Assembly: GCF_040954835.1 (NCBI RefSeq)
Contig: NC_090700.1
Coordinates: 23,043,501 to 23,107,500, forward strand
Origin: Lepisosteus oculatus
Taxonomy: Eukaryota; Chordata; Actinopteri; Semionotiformes; Lepisosteidae
Direction: 5' to 3'
Length of the DNA: 64,000 nt
Shown piece by piece: positions 11,560 through 22,929 of this stretch. Position numbers and translations under genes: made by a program. How positions within the stretch are numbered: the first letter of the stretch is position 1; every line of letters starts with the position of its first letter. The notes under the pieces were generated by a model. It worked only from the letters and a program-made list of their open reading frames with translations. It did no database searches and had not been told where the DNA came from.

Positions 11560-12290
11560 ATGATTTATCCAGAAACGTCTGTTTTTTTACAGTAATTGCA
11601 CATCGATTTATTTGGTAACTTATCCTGCTTGATTTGGCCCCCCTTGCCCTGCCAACCCGTGGGGGCACTCCCCATCTGAAACGCACGTACTTTAGCATAC
11701 ACTCCACTTCCCTCGCTTCTCTACTGAATCGCTCAAACTTCATATTGTCATCCTCTGTGATATCAGGAAAGCACAACTGTGGCATCTTAGCTATTATCTG
11801 ACTTAAGCCCATTCAGATTAATCTGTTTTATCACTATGGACTTAACTTCATTAAGCTCTTCGTTTGCTAAACCTGAGTATTCAAGCCACAGCGTAACAAT
11901 CCTCTCTATGAAATCTGACACATCCTCACTCTCTTTCTGTTGACATGCTGTAACTTTCTTCCAGTCTGTCCTGGGTGGGTAGTATTCTTTCCGAAACTTC
12001 CACACCATGCTCCACCCCTCTTTATTTTTTCTCGCTACATATGTTCGCAACACGCCGGCCCGCTTTTCTCCTACCCTCCTTAGAGTCATAGCTGTCTCTA
12101 TAGGTTTAATACTATATGTATCTTTTAATTCCTGTAGAGCATTCCATGTTTCCTGCCTCAGGGTGAGGTACTTCCTTAGCCCAGTGATCTACATCCTCAG
12201 GCTTGGGTTTATGTTTTACCCTGTTTCTTTCTCTATGAAAAGCATACGTCATCTTGTGAAAGGCGATCCTTGTAATCCCTTATCTACCTT
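11560..12290 (-). mobile_element. ERV gag fragment
   Basis: The - strand translation has YYPPRTDWKKVTACQQKES and LWLEYSGL, matching the gag region at 31850-32060 of the + strand ERV. The two elements therefore belong to related families. The fragment is broken. Confidence 0.7.
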
Positions 12291-12380
12291 ATCTTTTCTT
12301 CCTGCGAAAAAATATTTTTTTCCTGAGGGAGGTGGTTCAGATCCGTCTCTATCCTGATCATACCATGTGTCATACCAGAC

Positions 12381-12383
12381 ACA

Positions 12384-12446
<63 letters not shown>
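12381..12446. repeat. (ACGC)n microsatellite
   Basis: About 16 tandem copies of the tetranucleotide ACGC. It opens repetitive frames on both strands (RTHA and RACV), which are not genes. Confidence 0.95.
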
Positions 12447-12549
12447 TCTCAGCTCTTTACATTCATTTGTACTCACTGCAGTTCAGGAAATTCCATTTGA
12501 AGCCGTGGAGTGGAGAAGGGACTTTTATAAGTCTCCACTCGGCTGTTAT

Positions 12550-12768
12550 CAGTCATGGCCTCCTAACAATCCCCCTCTGTGAATTGGCTTCATTACTCTG
12601 CTCTCCTCCCCACTGATAGCTGATGTGTGGTGAGCGTTCTGGCGCTCTATGGCTGCCGTCGCATCATCCAGGTGGATGCTGCACATTGGTGGTGGTGGAG
12701 GGGAGTCCCCATTACCTGTAAAGCGCTTTGAGTGGAGTGTCCAGAAAAAGCGCTATATAAGTGTAAGC

Positions 12769-12806
<38 letters not shown>
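12550..12806 (+). mobile_element. Short interspersed repeat with GCGCTATATAAG tail
   Basis: This matches the reverse complement of 32477-32700, including CATCATCCAGGTGGATGCTG and a 3' end with AAAGCGCTTTGAGTGGAGTG, then GCGCTATATAAG and a (TTA)n microsatellite at 12767-12806. The tail is of the type shared by fish LINE/SINE families. It is inserted in the 5' internal region of the minus-strand ERV, so it is younger than that element. Confidence 0.75.
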
Positions 12807-12808
<2 letters not shown>

Positions 12809-12902
12809 AAGAGGAGTCCTGACCTCTTCAAAGCAGCAGCAGAACTCCACTGCTCCGGCAGAGTTCTATCACTGAGAGTACCCTGCTCGCAGTGCCAACA
12901 CT

Positions 12903-13350
12903 TGTTGTGCCAGAAAAAAACGGCATCAGCTGAGCGTTTGTGTGTTGAAAGTCATCTTTATTCCTATGCATATGGAAGACTTGTGTCGCGTGGCACAAGA
13001 CGTGAATGACAACGCTTACGCTCTTTTATACAGTGAAACACACAATACAAGATACGCTCCCATGTGACTCTCTACTTGCATTGTGGCTATATATGGTCAT
13101 TCTAAAAGGCTGACCATTACATATATATTCTCTACTGCCGGCTTGCGTGACAAGCAGCCCCCTTCTGCTGAATAGACCATTTGTTCCAGGAGAGGTCACT
13201 CGGTCATTTCCCCAAGAACTATATCAGCTGTGCATAAAGACATCATGTGGCTATGTTATCTCTTGAGACCAGATGTCCTGAGATGGATTTAGTAAAATAT
13301 AAGTATAAAGATAAGTATATAGATACATTGTTATCAAGATATAATCAACA
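12903..13350 (-). repeat. 5' LTR of the minus-strand ERV
   Basis: The left end TGTTGTGCC and the right end ATCAACA give TG...CA borders. On the - strand there is a TATAAAAGAGCG box and then AATAAA about 85 bases later, as expected for U3-R. The left part matches 7719-7888. A primer-binding-type sequence (TTGGCACTGCGAGCAGGG on the - strand) starts a few bases beyond the LTR end. The right border is less certain than the left. Confidence 0.65.
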
Positions 13351-13810
13351 TTTGTGTTAATTCCATTAATATCTTTAAGTATCTTAACAAAATATATGCT
13401 TCATAATATTTGTTTTACACAGTTAGAAATGAAATTGAGTTTGACTTCGAGGCATGGGAACAAAGTAATGACTACTGTAGAAAAAATATCAAATACATAC
13501 AATCAAGTAGGAACAGGCAAAGGTTTATTCCATGTTGAAAAGTAGAGGAAAGAGAAACGCTTGGAGCTATGGAGGCTATGGAGCCTTCTTCGGTTGTCAA
13601 TAAAATAAAGTATACACATATCATCGCTCTGTGACTACACTTTGTCTATTACCTTAACCATACGATCAATAGCAAAAACTGCACAGCAGAATTGAATTGA
13701 CATAATGAGTGACATATTTGTAAGGATAGTTAATGACTATGGTATTGTTTACTCAAATCATGAAATAATCTACCCAGGGGTCCATTTTGAAGTTTATTTC
13801 CAAGCCAATG
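13351..13810. other. Spacer with one short repeat fragment
   Basis: About 13520-13600 is a diverged copy of the arm of the inverted repeat at 2849-3010 (TTCCATGTTGAAAAG, then GGAGCCTTCTTC). The rest is AT-rich with nothing recognised. Confidence 0.5.
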
Positions 13811-14240
13811 TGTCTACTGAAGAATGAAGAGATAAGAGAGATGCCTGGGAAGTGGGATAATAATATCATTTTCATGTTTTTTTGCAAATTATGCAGTCTA
13901 GTGGCTTGATGTAGGTTTTGTGCTCAAATGTATTTAAAGATGCTGCCTGTCCTTGGTCAGTAAGGGGATGTATTTGGTAAGCTGGCTGTACGCCCAGAAT
14001 ATGAAAAGAACTAACTGTTGTCTAGTCTGCAACTTAGATATAATTAATAGGCAGGTGTTGCTTTTTCATCATTTGTTTAGAATATGTCATAGTAACTCTT
14101 TGTGTTTTAAGGTATAAAGGACCATCTTTAGCTACTTATTTTTTAAGTCTGGTGGTCGCAAGCCAGACTTCCATATGCATATGAATAAAGAGACTTCTGC
14201 TTCACAGACACCTGAACTTTGTAATTTGTTTGACACTACA
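13811..14240 (+). mobile_element. LTR-like repeat, family B
   Basis: The first 360 bases match 27074-27433 closely (GAAGAGATAAGAGAG, AACTAACTGTTGTCTAGTCTG, GGTATAAAGGACCATC, AAGTCTGGTGG). The end carries AATAAAGAGACTTC about 50 bases before GACACTACA, the layout of an LTR R-U5. Borders TGTCTACTG and GACACTACA are inferred. No clean target duplication was seen. Confidence 0.6.
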
Positions 14241-14647
14241 CCACTATAAAGAAAGATATAAGATGTGAAAAAGGGGTTAACTGATTTCTTTCTGCACAGT
14301 GACTTCTTGTAACACAAGCCATTCCATGATTAGGCACCTTTGAGTTATGGTGGGATGGGAGTTAATTGATATGAAATTCCAAGTGCAAGATAAAGACCCC
14401 CCCCAAACTAAGGAAAGATAAAACCGACCATCAAAAGTGTTTAAGTCTTGGGAATGTCCAAACATAGGGGGCCCCCCAATACTATGGTAACAATTTGTGA
14501 CAGAAGCAGGTGAAATTTGCTATATAAACTGGAAGTTTTGTACCTAGATCTCAAACAATACTTTGGTCTTATCGTTCCTTGTATGCAATAAACCCAGTTA
14601 CTCAAACTTCATCTCAGGTTCCAGAACTTATTTGTCTGTGACTACAA
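14241..14647 (+). mobile_element. LTR, family A
   Basis: This matches the 5' LTR at 27994-28406 and the reverse copy at 420-812: GGGGTTAACTGATT, TATATAAACTGGAAGTTTTG, a CAATAAAC polyadenylation motif and an end TGACTACAA. It lies directly beside the family B LTR, so one may have inserted beside or into the other. No internal sequence is attached. Confidence 0.7.
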
Positions 14648-15225
14648 CTCTATCAAATCAAAGTGCTCCTATAACAGCATCTCTGTCCTATTTCCTCTCC
14701 GTCTCCACACATGTTCCTTATACATATGTATAAAATGTATGTATGTATAAAATGGTTGTAACCGAGACTGCCTGGTACTCCCCTGTATGTTCGTCACTCA
14801 TCTGTGATAAAGCTAGTTTGTGGTCGAACGTAATGAACAAGGAGGGGCATCAGATGTCATCATGACCTTTTCTCCATAAGACTCAGGACTGGCTTCTTTT
14901 CTTCCACCCTTCACCCCCAACATTCTAAAAACTATATAGTTTTGTCTTAATAGTGTTCCAATTGTCTGAAAATATATTTTCCCATCATTAGAATACAAAG
15001 AGAAAGCTAAAAGAAAATGAAACAATTATGGAATGCCATACATATCACATACAGAATGTACCTTTCTTTTGTGCATGAAATTGCTCTCATCAATTACTAC
15101 AAACCCTTCTGCCACTCAGGTACCTCTGTGGTACCTCCGGATAGCTTTTACACAGATACCCCGGACCTCCTTGGAAATGTCTTACAAGGGGCTGCTGCTC
15201 GCGGCTATGCCATCCTGAATCATGT
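14648..15225. other. Spacer, nothing recognised
   Basis: AT-rich at first, with a more GC-rich part at 15100-15220 beside the Gmr1-like element that may be a diverged continuation of it. I cannot support a gene or a family here. Confidence 0.4.
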
Positions 15226-15531
15226 CTATTTGACAAAGACGCAATCCTTGGGCAAATCTAATTCAAGTGTCAGTGAGAGAAAACAATATATTTGTTTATA
15301 TTTGCACGTTTTTGCATGACCCACTTTTTCCTCCACCTCATAAGGTCCCTGCCAAGAGGCCAGGAATTTACATTCCGGGGTCGGGACTAATAGCAATACT
15401 TTGTCCCCTGGCTGAAATTCTCGCACACTATCTCCCCTATTATAAATCTGCCTTTCTTGCGCCTGGGCCTTCTCCAGATTTTCCTTCACAATGGGAACAA
15501 CAATGTTTATCCTTTCCCTCATTTGTTTCAA
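15226..15531 (-). mobile_element. Integrase C-terminal (GPY/F-type) fragment of the Gmr1-like element
   Basis: The translation has REFQPGDKVLLLVPT and WQGPYEVEEKVG, the usual GPY/F module motifs of gypsy integrases. It lies downstream of the catalytic core on the same strand. Confidence 0.75.
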
Positions 15532-15691
15532 TGACAGTCTGTAATGGTGAAGGTTGATGCTCCCAGGACTCTTTGACCAGATCTAATAAGCCCCGTGGTC
15601 TCCGAACGTATAATAACTGAAATGGAGAGAACCCAGTCGAGGCCTGTGGTACTTCTCGAATAGCAAACAGTAGATAAGGGAGCAATTGATC

Positions 15692-16526
15692 CTAATTTTT
15701 GCTGTCCTTTTGCATGGCCTTCCTCAGCATGCTTTTCAGGGTCTTATTAAATCGCTCCACTAGTCCATCTGTTTGTGGGTGATATACCGAGGTTTGGACC
15801 TGATGAATACCCAAAAGCTTACTTAGGTCTCGCATGATTTTTGACATAAAAGGAGTTCCTTGATCGGTTAAGATCTCCTTAGGAATTCCCACTCTAGAGA
15901 AAATTTGCACTAGCTCTCTAGCTATGTTTTTGGCTGTAGCAGCTCTCAGAGGAATGGCTTCTGGGTACCTCGTGGCATAGTCCACTATTACCAGTATATA
16001 CTGATGTCCCTTTGTAGTTTTAATCAGGGGTCCCCCTAAGTCCATCCCAATCCTCTCAAAAGGAGTTTCTATAATTGGTAGGGGAATCAAAGAGTTTTTA
16101 TAATAAGGTTGGGGGGCGGTTTTCTGATACTTCTGATACTTTCTGATATTCTGGGCTTTCCCGACAATATCTCTCAATGGCTTTGTATATTCCCGGCCAG
16201 AAAAATCAAGAGAGCTGTCTCTCAGCTGTTTTCCTCACGCCCAGGTGTCCTCCAAGGAGGTGGCTATGGGCCAAGTTGAGGAGTTTTGCTTGGTAGGCTC
16301 GGGGAATAAGGAGTTGCTCCACTTCTTCTTGATCCCTCTTCTGTACCTGATAGAGGAGATTGTTTTTCACCATGAAATAAGGGTAACTCAGGACACTGTT
16401 CTCATTACAGAACTTTCCCTCAATTTTTCTCACATGTCCCCATGCATGTCTCAGATTTCCATCTTCCAACTGGGCCGTCCCAAACCTCCCTCGATGTTCT
16501 GGTGGCTCCCAGTCTGGCAAATCCAT
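15692..16526 (-). mobile_element. Integrase fragment of the Gmr1-like element
   Basis: An HHCC-type zinc-binding segment (AHSHLLGGHLGVRKT) is followed by a core with GMDLGGPL, LVIVDYATRYPEA, ILTDQGTPF and VYHPQTDGLVERFN. These contain the first two catalytic aspartates and the glutamate of the DDE triad. Confidence 0.85.
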
Positions 16527-17190
16527 ATTTAAGAATTAATCTCAGTTCGGAGCCTACTTCCTGTTGGTCTGCCTCTCCAGAGGAATTGGTATTGTCCTCT
16601 GAGTCTCCATGAAATGGAATTGGACATTGCCTAGCAGACTGGACAGTATTCCAAAGCTGAAGAAAGTGGGGACAGTCTCGTCCCAACACCACCGGGTGAG
16701 GCAATTTTTCAACCACCCCTACAGTTGAACTATATGTTCCTAGTTCGGTCGAAATAGGAATTTTTGCAGACGGATATACCTTAGTTTCCCCATGAATACA
16801 AGTAATAGAGATCGCTTCTGCTGGCCTGATCTCAGTGTCTTCAGGTAGTGGTGCAAAGGTCACCAGTGTCACCGTACTTCCAGAGTCTAACAAGGCCTCG
16901 ACATGTTTTTCCCCCATCTTGATTTTAGCAATACGGGGTTCTTCACAGGATGGGACGCTTGCCGTGAGGTAGTTGCATGTTCCCTCTTCTCGGGTGTCCA
17001 TTTGCGTAGGTTTACACCAGTTGGGGCAATTACTAGCTAAATGTCCCTCTTCATGACACTTAAAGCATCTGTGGGACTCTTTCCATGGTTGGGCCCTTTG
17101 AACCGATCTTCCCTGAAGAGAAGTCTTACATTGTGTTGGACCTCGATAATCCCTGTACTTTAGTGACTGAATCTTCATTTCATTCTCCAA
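16420..17190 (-). mobile_element. Zinc knuckle and aspartic protease of the Gmr1-like element
   Basis: CFKCHEEGHLASNC is a CX2CX4HX4C zinc knuckle. About 60 residues later EALLDSGSTVTLV is the aspartic protease active-site motif (DSG), and VVLGRDCPH is the late protease strand. Confidence 0.85.
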
Positions 17191-17311
17191 ACTCTTGGGG
17201 TTTCTCCTCTCTTATTTCTGCATTTCCCCTCTTTCTTCCTTAATCAAAGCTTCAGTAGTATGCTGTCGGTCCACTTAATCAACCGCCTGCTCTATTGTCT
17301 GGGGATCCCCA

Positions 17312-17728
17312 TCACTCACTTTTCACCACTTGCCCCAAGTTTAGTTCTTCTGCCTGGAGCCATTTTTTAGCCAGATCTACAAGGTCAAACATTTGAGATC
17401 TCATTGGCTTATCCATTTGATACCTCCAGTTATGGAACCGGACCGCTCGTATCACCATTGTTACTCCTAATCTCACCAAGATCTCCTTTTTTAGAGTTTC
17501 ATAGCTCTCAGCATCCTCCTCTTTTAAATCATAATAGGCTTTTTGGGCATCCCCAATTAAATAAGGCACTACTCTCCTTGCCCATTGCTCTCTGGGCCAT
17601 GCATTCCTGGTAGCTGTTCTTTCAAAAGTTTTCAAATATGCTTCCACGTCATCGAGCTCTGTCATCTTTTGAAGCCCAATTTCGTCTATCTTACTGGGTT
17701 CTCTCCCTGTTAATTCCTCTCTCACCAA
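17312..17728 (-). mobile_element. SCAN-like gag capsid fragment
   Basis: DVEAYLKTFERTA, WPREQWARRVVPYLIGDAQ and AYYDLKEEDAESYETLKKEI match the helical pattern of SCAN domains. SCAN domains derive from gag capsids of Gmr1-like elements. Confidence 0.75.
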
Positions 17729-17970
17729 ATTCTGCTCTTCTATAATTCGTTGATTCGTCTCAGTTTGAATTTTATTAGCCTCCTGCTGTGCCTGTATAGC
17801 TTCTTATTGTCCCTTTAAAGCCTGGAACTGGGTTAGTGTGGCTTGGGATAATTGTTGTATCAATTGTTCCATTTTCCTTAGTGAGAGTTCACACAAACCG
17901 AGAGAGAAGAGAGAAAAAAAACTTTTTTTTTCACAAACCCGATCAGTGGGTTGCCCGCATCCTCCACCAA

Positions 17971-18470
17971 TGTGGTGCCTCCAGGGGAAAGGTTTATTTA
18001 ATAAAGATAAAAGTACTCACACCACACTCTCTTCTTTAATTTTCGTGGAGTTTTTCTCCGTTTCCAAGCCAGTCCGCAATCCGTTCTCTCAATCCTTACT
18101 TTGTCCGAGTTCCAAAGTCCGTAAAGTTCCACAAATCCGCGCCGTATCCAAATCACAAAGCGTAAACCGTAAACCTTTATTTGTCTGTTAACCCGTTATC
18201 CTTAAATCCGTACAAACACCATCCTAATTCCACTATCGTCCAACCGCATTCACCTACTGGCTTCCCCGCTGGTTCACTGTTTCCAGGGCATATATATTTT
18301 GTTTCCTGATGAGACACCTGTGTCTCGTTGTTTTTCTGACTGACCCCTTTCCGTCTGCATGTCAGCTGGTTTCTCTTAGCGGCCATCTTGGTCAGGTCTA
18401 TGTCAAGTATATTGAGCAGATCGTTCCTGAAATACCTGTCCTGGATGACCCTCCCTCTGGTCATCTTACA
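17971..18470 (-). repeat. LTR of the Gmr1-like element
   Basis: Left border TGTGGTGCC and right border ATCTTACA, giving TG...CA ends over 500 bp. On the - strand an AATAAA lies about 25 bases before the 3' end of the LTR. The sequence TTGGTGGAGGATGCGGGC follows directly as a possible primer-binding site. Confidence 0.7.
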
Positions 18471-18474
18471 ACAG

Positions 18475-18760
18475 GCAGACCTGACTGCCCAGAGAGGACA
18501 GGCTCATTGACTACAGCCTGGCCAGAGAAACTGGACACAGGCAGACACCAACAAACCTGACTGTCCAGAGAGGACAGGCTCAGTGACCACAGCCTGGCCA
18601 GAGAAACTGGACACAGACAGACCTGGCTGCCCAGAGAGAACAGGCTGCCAGGACAGACTGCCACTGCCAGTGGGAAGAAATAGAGACAGAGGTGCACTTC
18701 CTACTGCACTGTGACAAATATTCTGGGATAAGAGAAACATTCTTCCCCAAAATTACACAT
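18475..18760 (+). mobile_element. LINE-like C-terminal fragment with a short tandem repeat
   Basis: Two copies of a unit of about 66-75 bp (GACTGCCCAGAGAGGACAGG ... GAGAAACTGGACACAG) are followed by part of a third. The translation after them, CHCQWEEIETEVHFLLHCDK, has the cysteine-histidine motif often seen at the C-terminus of fish LINE ORF2. It is a short decayed piece; the LINE family is not resolved. Confidence 0.5.
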
Positions 18761-19375
18761 CTAATCTCAGAATTTCACACCTGCCAAAATCAGGGTGCTG
18801 TGCCACTGGGTAGAGAGCCACCTAAAGGCAAAAAGCAACACAACATCACAGCAGCAGCATTTAAGGTGGAATGAAAAACACGAATAAGAAGCCAACTTCA
18901 GTCTCGTGCAGAAGGAGCAGACACTGGCAGTACTAACAAATCGCCATTGAAAAGCTGAAATGCAGCACACACAGTATGTACGACCATCTCTCACATTTAA
19001 AATAATAACTTATTAAACATTACACACTAGCCAAGACGTCAAATTAATAATCTTCTAACCCGCAAATTATGAAATCCGAATCTTTTTCTATCTCTCATTT
19101 GATATTTAAAATGGTTTAACTAGCTACAATGTAAAAAATATATCTTATCAGTGCACAGGTGCATGAGTGCTTTTCAGTTTCATTTCTAACTCTGTTAAAC
19201 AAAAATTGTAAAATATATATATTTTGTTAAGATATTTTAAAGATACTTTGTCCAAGATTTCTGATTTTGTATTTGCAAAAAATTTTATAAGTAATACAGT
19301 GGTTACACTTATTGTCACTAAAAGTATCTTGTTTTAAAAATGTGATCTGTATTATGGCCACATTTAATGTATGGT
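18761..19375. other. AT-rich spacer
   Basis: No gene was seen. A segment at about 19080-19115 (TCTCTCATTTGATATTT) recurs at about 20758-20795, so some of this is old repeat sequence. Confidence 0.4.
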
Positions 19376-19379
19376 TTAC

Positions 19380-19610
19380 AAAGGCTTTATTAATGTCTAT
19401 TTATAGTTTACTGCAACATGATTTTGCATTAGTAAGCATGAATAGGTTCATACTTTACATGGGGGACTGCAAAAACGTGAACATGCTGGGAATAAGAGCT
19501 TTATTATTGTCTATTAATAGTTTACTGCAACATTATTTTGCATTAATAAGAATGAATAGGTTCACACTTTACATGAGGTACTGCAAAGAATGTATAAAAG
19601 GCTTATAAAG
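19380..19610 (+). repeat. Tandem duplication of about 120 bp
   Basis: The segment TAGTTTACTGCAACATGATT ... AATAGGTTCATACTTTACATG at about 19404-19460 is repeated with about 10% difference at about 19520-19576. It is probably an internal duplication within an old non-autonomous element. Confidence 0.65.
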
Positions 19611-19620
19611 CCTTTACAAA

Positions 19621-20079
19621 TGCCTGTTAATAATATATATATATATTTCAACCCAATGTGGGGTTAGTAAATAGAAAACTTGTTCATAAGGTTTAGTCTG
19701 AATGTGGTTGATGGTTGTAAGTGACAGAATACTGTAACAACCCAATCATAAATCAACATACTCCAATTCTACCACTGTCCTGGATGAAAGGAGTCAACAA
19801 CCTGGAGCTGCATGCACACTCTCTTCAAGATGTTTCCCATAAATATCTAGTATGCCTTCAATTGTGATCCTGTAGTTGAGTAATCTGTGGATCTCTTCAA
19901 AAGGTGTTCTATAAAGCACTTACTGTAGGTGTGCCAGAGACAGAGCAGAGCAAAGAGTAATATCTAGCAATACAAAAAATGACATATTAATGTGATATCT
20001 GTTTACTCTTTATAAAGTATGAGTTTGTGATAGATCTGTTCAATTTTATTTAACGTGTTGACACTGCTGATCATGTTGA
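19621..20079. other. Spacer, nothing recognised
   Basis: AT-rich sequence with no reading frame or repeat that I can identify. Confidence 0.4.
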
Positions 20080-20567
20080 TGACATGTTTATTTTGTTCCT
20101 GAAGCTCGACATTCAGCTCATTAGGCAGTTGTAAGGAATCTGTAATAACACCAGTTCGAATCCAGGTCACGACAGGACAAGCGCTCCGCTTTCACTGCTT
20201 GCAGGAATGAAGGAAAACATTGTAGCAAAGCATACTCCAAGGTTTCACCCCAAATGATGTTGCCCCACATACAGTAAGTGATGTGAAAGAATACTGCTTT
20301 ACAGAGGAGTCCATTTCAATCAGTGAACAGGAGAGACTTCTTTACACCAAGAGTAGTCGAGATATGGAACAGTCTGCACAGGACTGTTACTGGAGTCGAT
20401 ATCCTGGCTTCTTGATGAGATCTTGGGCATGATTCGCCTGAAAAAACAGAATTTATCAGGCTTGTTTATATAAAGAATTTTCTTAATTGTCTACAAAATG
20501 GCAAAATTTATCATCAATAAGTTAAGCGCCTTGGGGCAACCTTGTTGTGAAAAAAATTGAATTGAAT
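20080..20567 (+). mobile_element. SINE or L2-type tail remnant
   Basis: AGTTCGAATCC near 20152 fits a tRNA B-box. The right end GCGCCTTGGGGCAACCTTG, then TTGTTGTGAAAA and (TTGAA)n up to 20567, is the tail shared by fish L2 LINEs and SINEs. The middle is too diverged to be sure that both ends belong to one element. Confidence 0.5.
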
Positions 20568-20571
20568 ACCA

Positions 20572-20735
20572 TAGACACTGTGCCTGTCTCTATAGATACC
20601 CTGTTTCCCATTATAGACTGACGCTACTGTAGACATTGTACCTGTCTCTATAGACACCCTGTCTCCCATTATAGACTGTCTCTACAGTAGACACCATACC
20701 TGTCTCTATAGACACCCTGTCTCTTATTATAGACT
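20572..20735 (+). repeat. 56-bp minisatellite, block 1
   Basis: About three units of a roughly 56-bp sequence containing CTGTCTCTATAGACACCCTG and CCCATTATAGACTG. The same unit forms a longer block at 23275-23695. Confidence 0.85.
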
Positions 20736-21037
20736 ATAATACGAATTACTCTTTTTCCATCTCTCATTTGATATTTCAAATGTGGCTCATTAGATGGGTT
20801 GAATCTTTACATGTCTCTTGGTGCGCATGTTCATTTAAGAAAGAGACAGTGAGAAACTGATCTCTTCTTCAGATTTTTAACAAAGCACACCGCTACGAAG
20901 TATTAAGACATGTTCGTTAAAGCCTCTTGGTAAGAACATGCATTTGTTTGCTAGTGTTTGCTTTTTGAGACTACACCCGGAATTCTTCTGATTAGGGTAT
21001 GTGATATTCGAGACAAATTAAATTTTTCTGTTCACAC

Positions 21038-22390
21038 TGTAGCGGCGAGGCTTATTAATAAGGCAGAATTAAGTGTTTCTGAGCCTTCCCAAATGAGGCC
21101 CCATTTCTCTGTTCATCATTCATGCAAGATGTTTTCTTTTGATAAGGACAGCTCCCACAGGGGGATGCACTTAGCTAAGCCTGGCTATCATGATCAATGG
21201 TCATCCATTGGCGCCTATCTGTCTAGGGAGTGCCAGTTGGACATCTGGACTGCATTACTAGGTGTCAGGACTAAGTGACTCATATCTTACCTTGATCAAC
21301 CAATCAGGGACTGGTAGGGCCGAGTAACCCACGTGGGACTCTGATGCCCATGGAACTTTCAGCCAATCAATGAGCTGAAGTTCCTCCAGGTAAAAACAGG
21401 CAACACAGAGAGCCTGAGAGATTCAGATTCAGATTCAGATTCAACAATTCTAAAGGGAATTCAAAGGAGAATCCCAAGGGCAGGACATTCTCGCAGCGCG
21501 CCTCCTGACCATCCTGAGACTCAGCCCGGACAACCACGGAACGGCCAGTGTGTCTGAGTGCCAGAACTTTCCTTTGTTCTAAGAGTCTAGAGTGGAGGTT
21601 GCCAGAGAGTAACCAGCAGCAGGCCTCGTGAACAGGTCGGAACTGTGGAAAGCTGAATCACTATTCAGAACTAGCTCTTCATCAGGAACGAACCGGTCCT
21701 CTTCCTGACTTGCTGGGACCCACAGTCATCTTTTCTCCTGTGCACAAACTTTGCTAGTTAATGCCAACAATGAGCATCAGCAGCGCACCATCGCAAGCCG
21801 CACAGCACAGCCTGGCACGGAGCCAGAGAGCGCGGATTGGACAGCAACAGCCTGCAACTGTTTCTTTGTGCCCGCAGGAGATCTGAATCCCCAAAGATTG
21901 GATGAGTATTCAACTTCAATGCATTACAGCTCGAGAATTCAATTGTTATCCAAACCAGTTGATATCAATTTAATTCCTAAGAGTTATGTACTTGTTTTGA
22001 GTATCTAATGTAGAAGTTGTAACCAAGTTCACTTTACGAAACGGTCTTAATGAATGATATACTGAACGTATGTCCTCTTGATATGTGTAACACTTTGTAA
22101 CTGACCGAATATACCTTTTGTATTCTGATAACCCTCTCGATAAGATCTGTTAGGTTTATATGCATATTCTATGTATTAATAAATGTATCCTCGTGTATTA
22201 GTACCTGTGTGTGCGCATTGTTTGAGTTATGTCGCATGGCTGGATTCTAAAGCCATCAAAAGAATCAACTTTGTGATTTACTGCTACAATTAATAATTGT
22301 CTCAGTAAATGCCCAAACCCTACAGAACTGGTGCCTTCAGAGAGCCACTATGATTACATATTTGGCGTCCCTGAACCGGTTTTCCCTACA
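21038..22390 (+). mobile_element. Solo LTR, family C, with 4-bp target duplication
   Basis: A 1353-bp sequence with borders TGTAGCGGCG and CCCTACA, flanked by ACAC on both sides (21034-21037 and 22391-22394). It matches, in reverse, the 1410-bp solo LTR at 29157-30566. In about 155 compared bases (from GATCTGAATCCCC onward) I counted five differences, about 3%. AATAAATG near 22180 is the likely polyadenylation signal. No internal viral region is present. It looks fairly recent. Confidence 0.85.
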
Positions 22391-22929
22391 ACACAAACGT
22401 ACAGAAGACACTGATATTAAATGCAAAATCCAGCGCCACCTCCCACCTGGGAAACAGAGGAACACAATTGCAAAACTGTTACTCTCGCACTGGTAACAGA
22501 CGCATTAACTCGGCAGACGGGGTCACTGGAGGTCAAAATCACAGTGCATGATCACGTGATCACCCGATAAACAAGGCGCTATATTTTAGGAGCAAAAGCA
22601 GCACAAATGGTACTTCAACGGCATAGACCAGCACAAACACAGCACTAACGAATGAGAGGGGTTTCATCGTTTGTGCTGTTTGTAGGGTGGCAACTTCACT
22701 GAGCAGGCACACTGCCCTGAGGGAGTCAGATCTTCCTTCCAAACCTCCGCACATACGTGCACATTTTTACCCCACACACTTACAAACAAGCAGGACCATG
22801 CCCCCCCCCAATAAAAACAACGGAAAAATATTTGCCCGTGTTTTTATGTTAAAAAAAAACCTTGAACCTTGATCAGGCACAAAGGACTTTCCCAGGGTGT
22901 TTCTCGAAAAGAGTATGGCACTGGGGTAC

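Larger units (their letters stand above)
7719..13350 (-). mobile_element. Class I-like ERV fossil (minus strand) with nested elements
   Basis: Parts in order on the - strand: a 5' LTR at about 12903-13350, gag traces at 11560-12290, an env fragment at 11150-11390, and part of a 3' LTR at 7719-7888 that matches the 5' LTR. The gag segment is clearly related to the gag of the ERV at 27994-34972 (both have DWKK, ACQQKE and a W-L-E-x-SGL stretch). No pol was recognised. A Rex1-type LINE, itself carrying a solo LTR, sits between env and the 3' LTR. A short interspersed repeat and a microsatellite lie near the 5' LTR. The element is broken in many places. It is older than the LINE and the solo LTR within it. 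Confidence 0.7.
15226..18470 (-). mobile_element. Gmr1-like Ty3/gypsy retrotransposon fossil
   Basis: Parts in order on the - strand: LTR (17971-18470), primer-binding region, SCAN-like gag capsid (17728-17312), zinc knuckle and protease (17190-16420), integrase (16526-15692) and a GPY/F-type integrase tail (15531-15226). Integrase directly follows protease, with no reverse transcriptase between them. That is the unusual order known from Gmr1-like elements, where reverse transcriptase comes last; none is seen in this copy. The SCAN-like gag fits the same clade. The element is incomplete and broken in several places; only one LTR was found. Confidence 0.75.

Noticed and set aside
12249-12616. 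Open frames with RTHA or RACV repeats
   Set aside because: They are produced by the (ACGC)n microsatellite.
20140-20165. tRNA gene suggested by AGTTCGAATCC
   Set aside because: Only a B-box is present, with no A-box at the right distance and no cloverleaf. It is more likely a SINE remnant.
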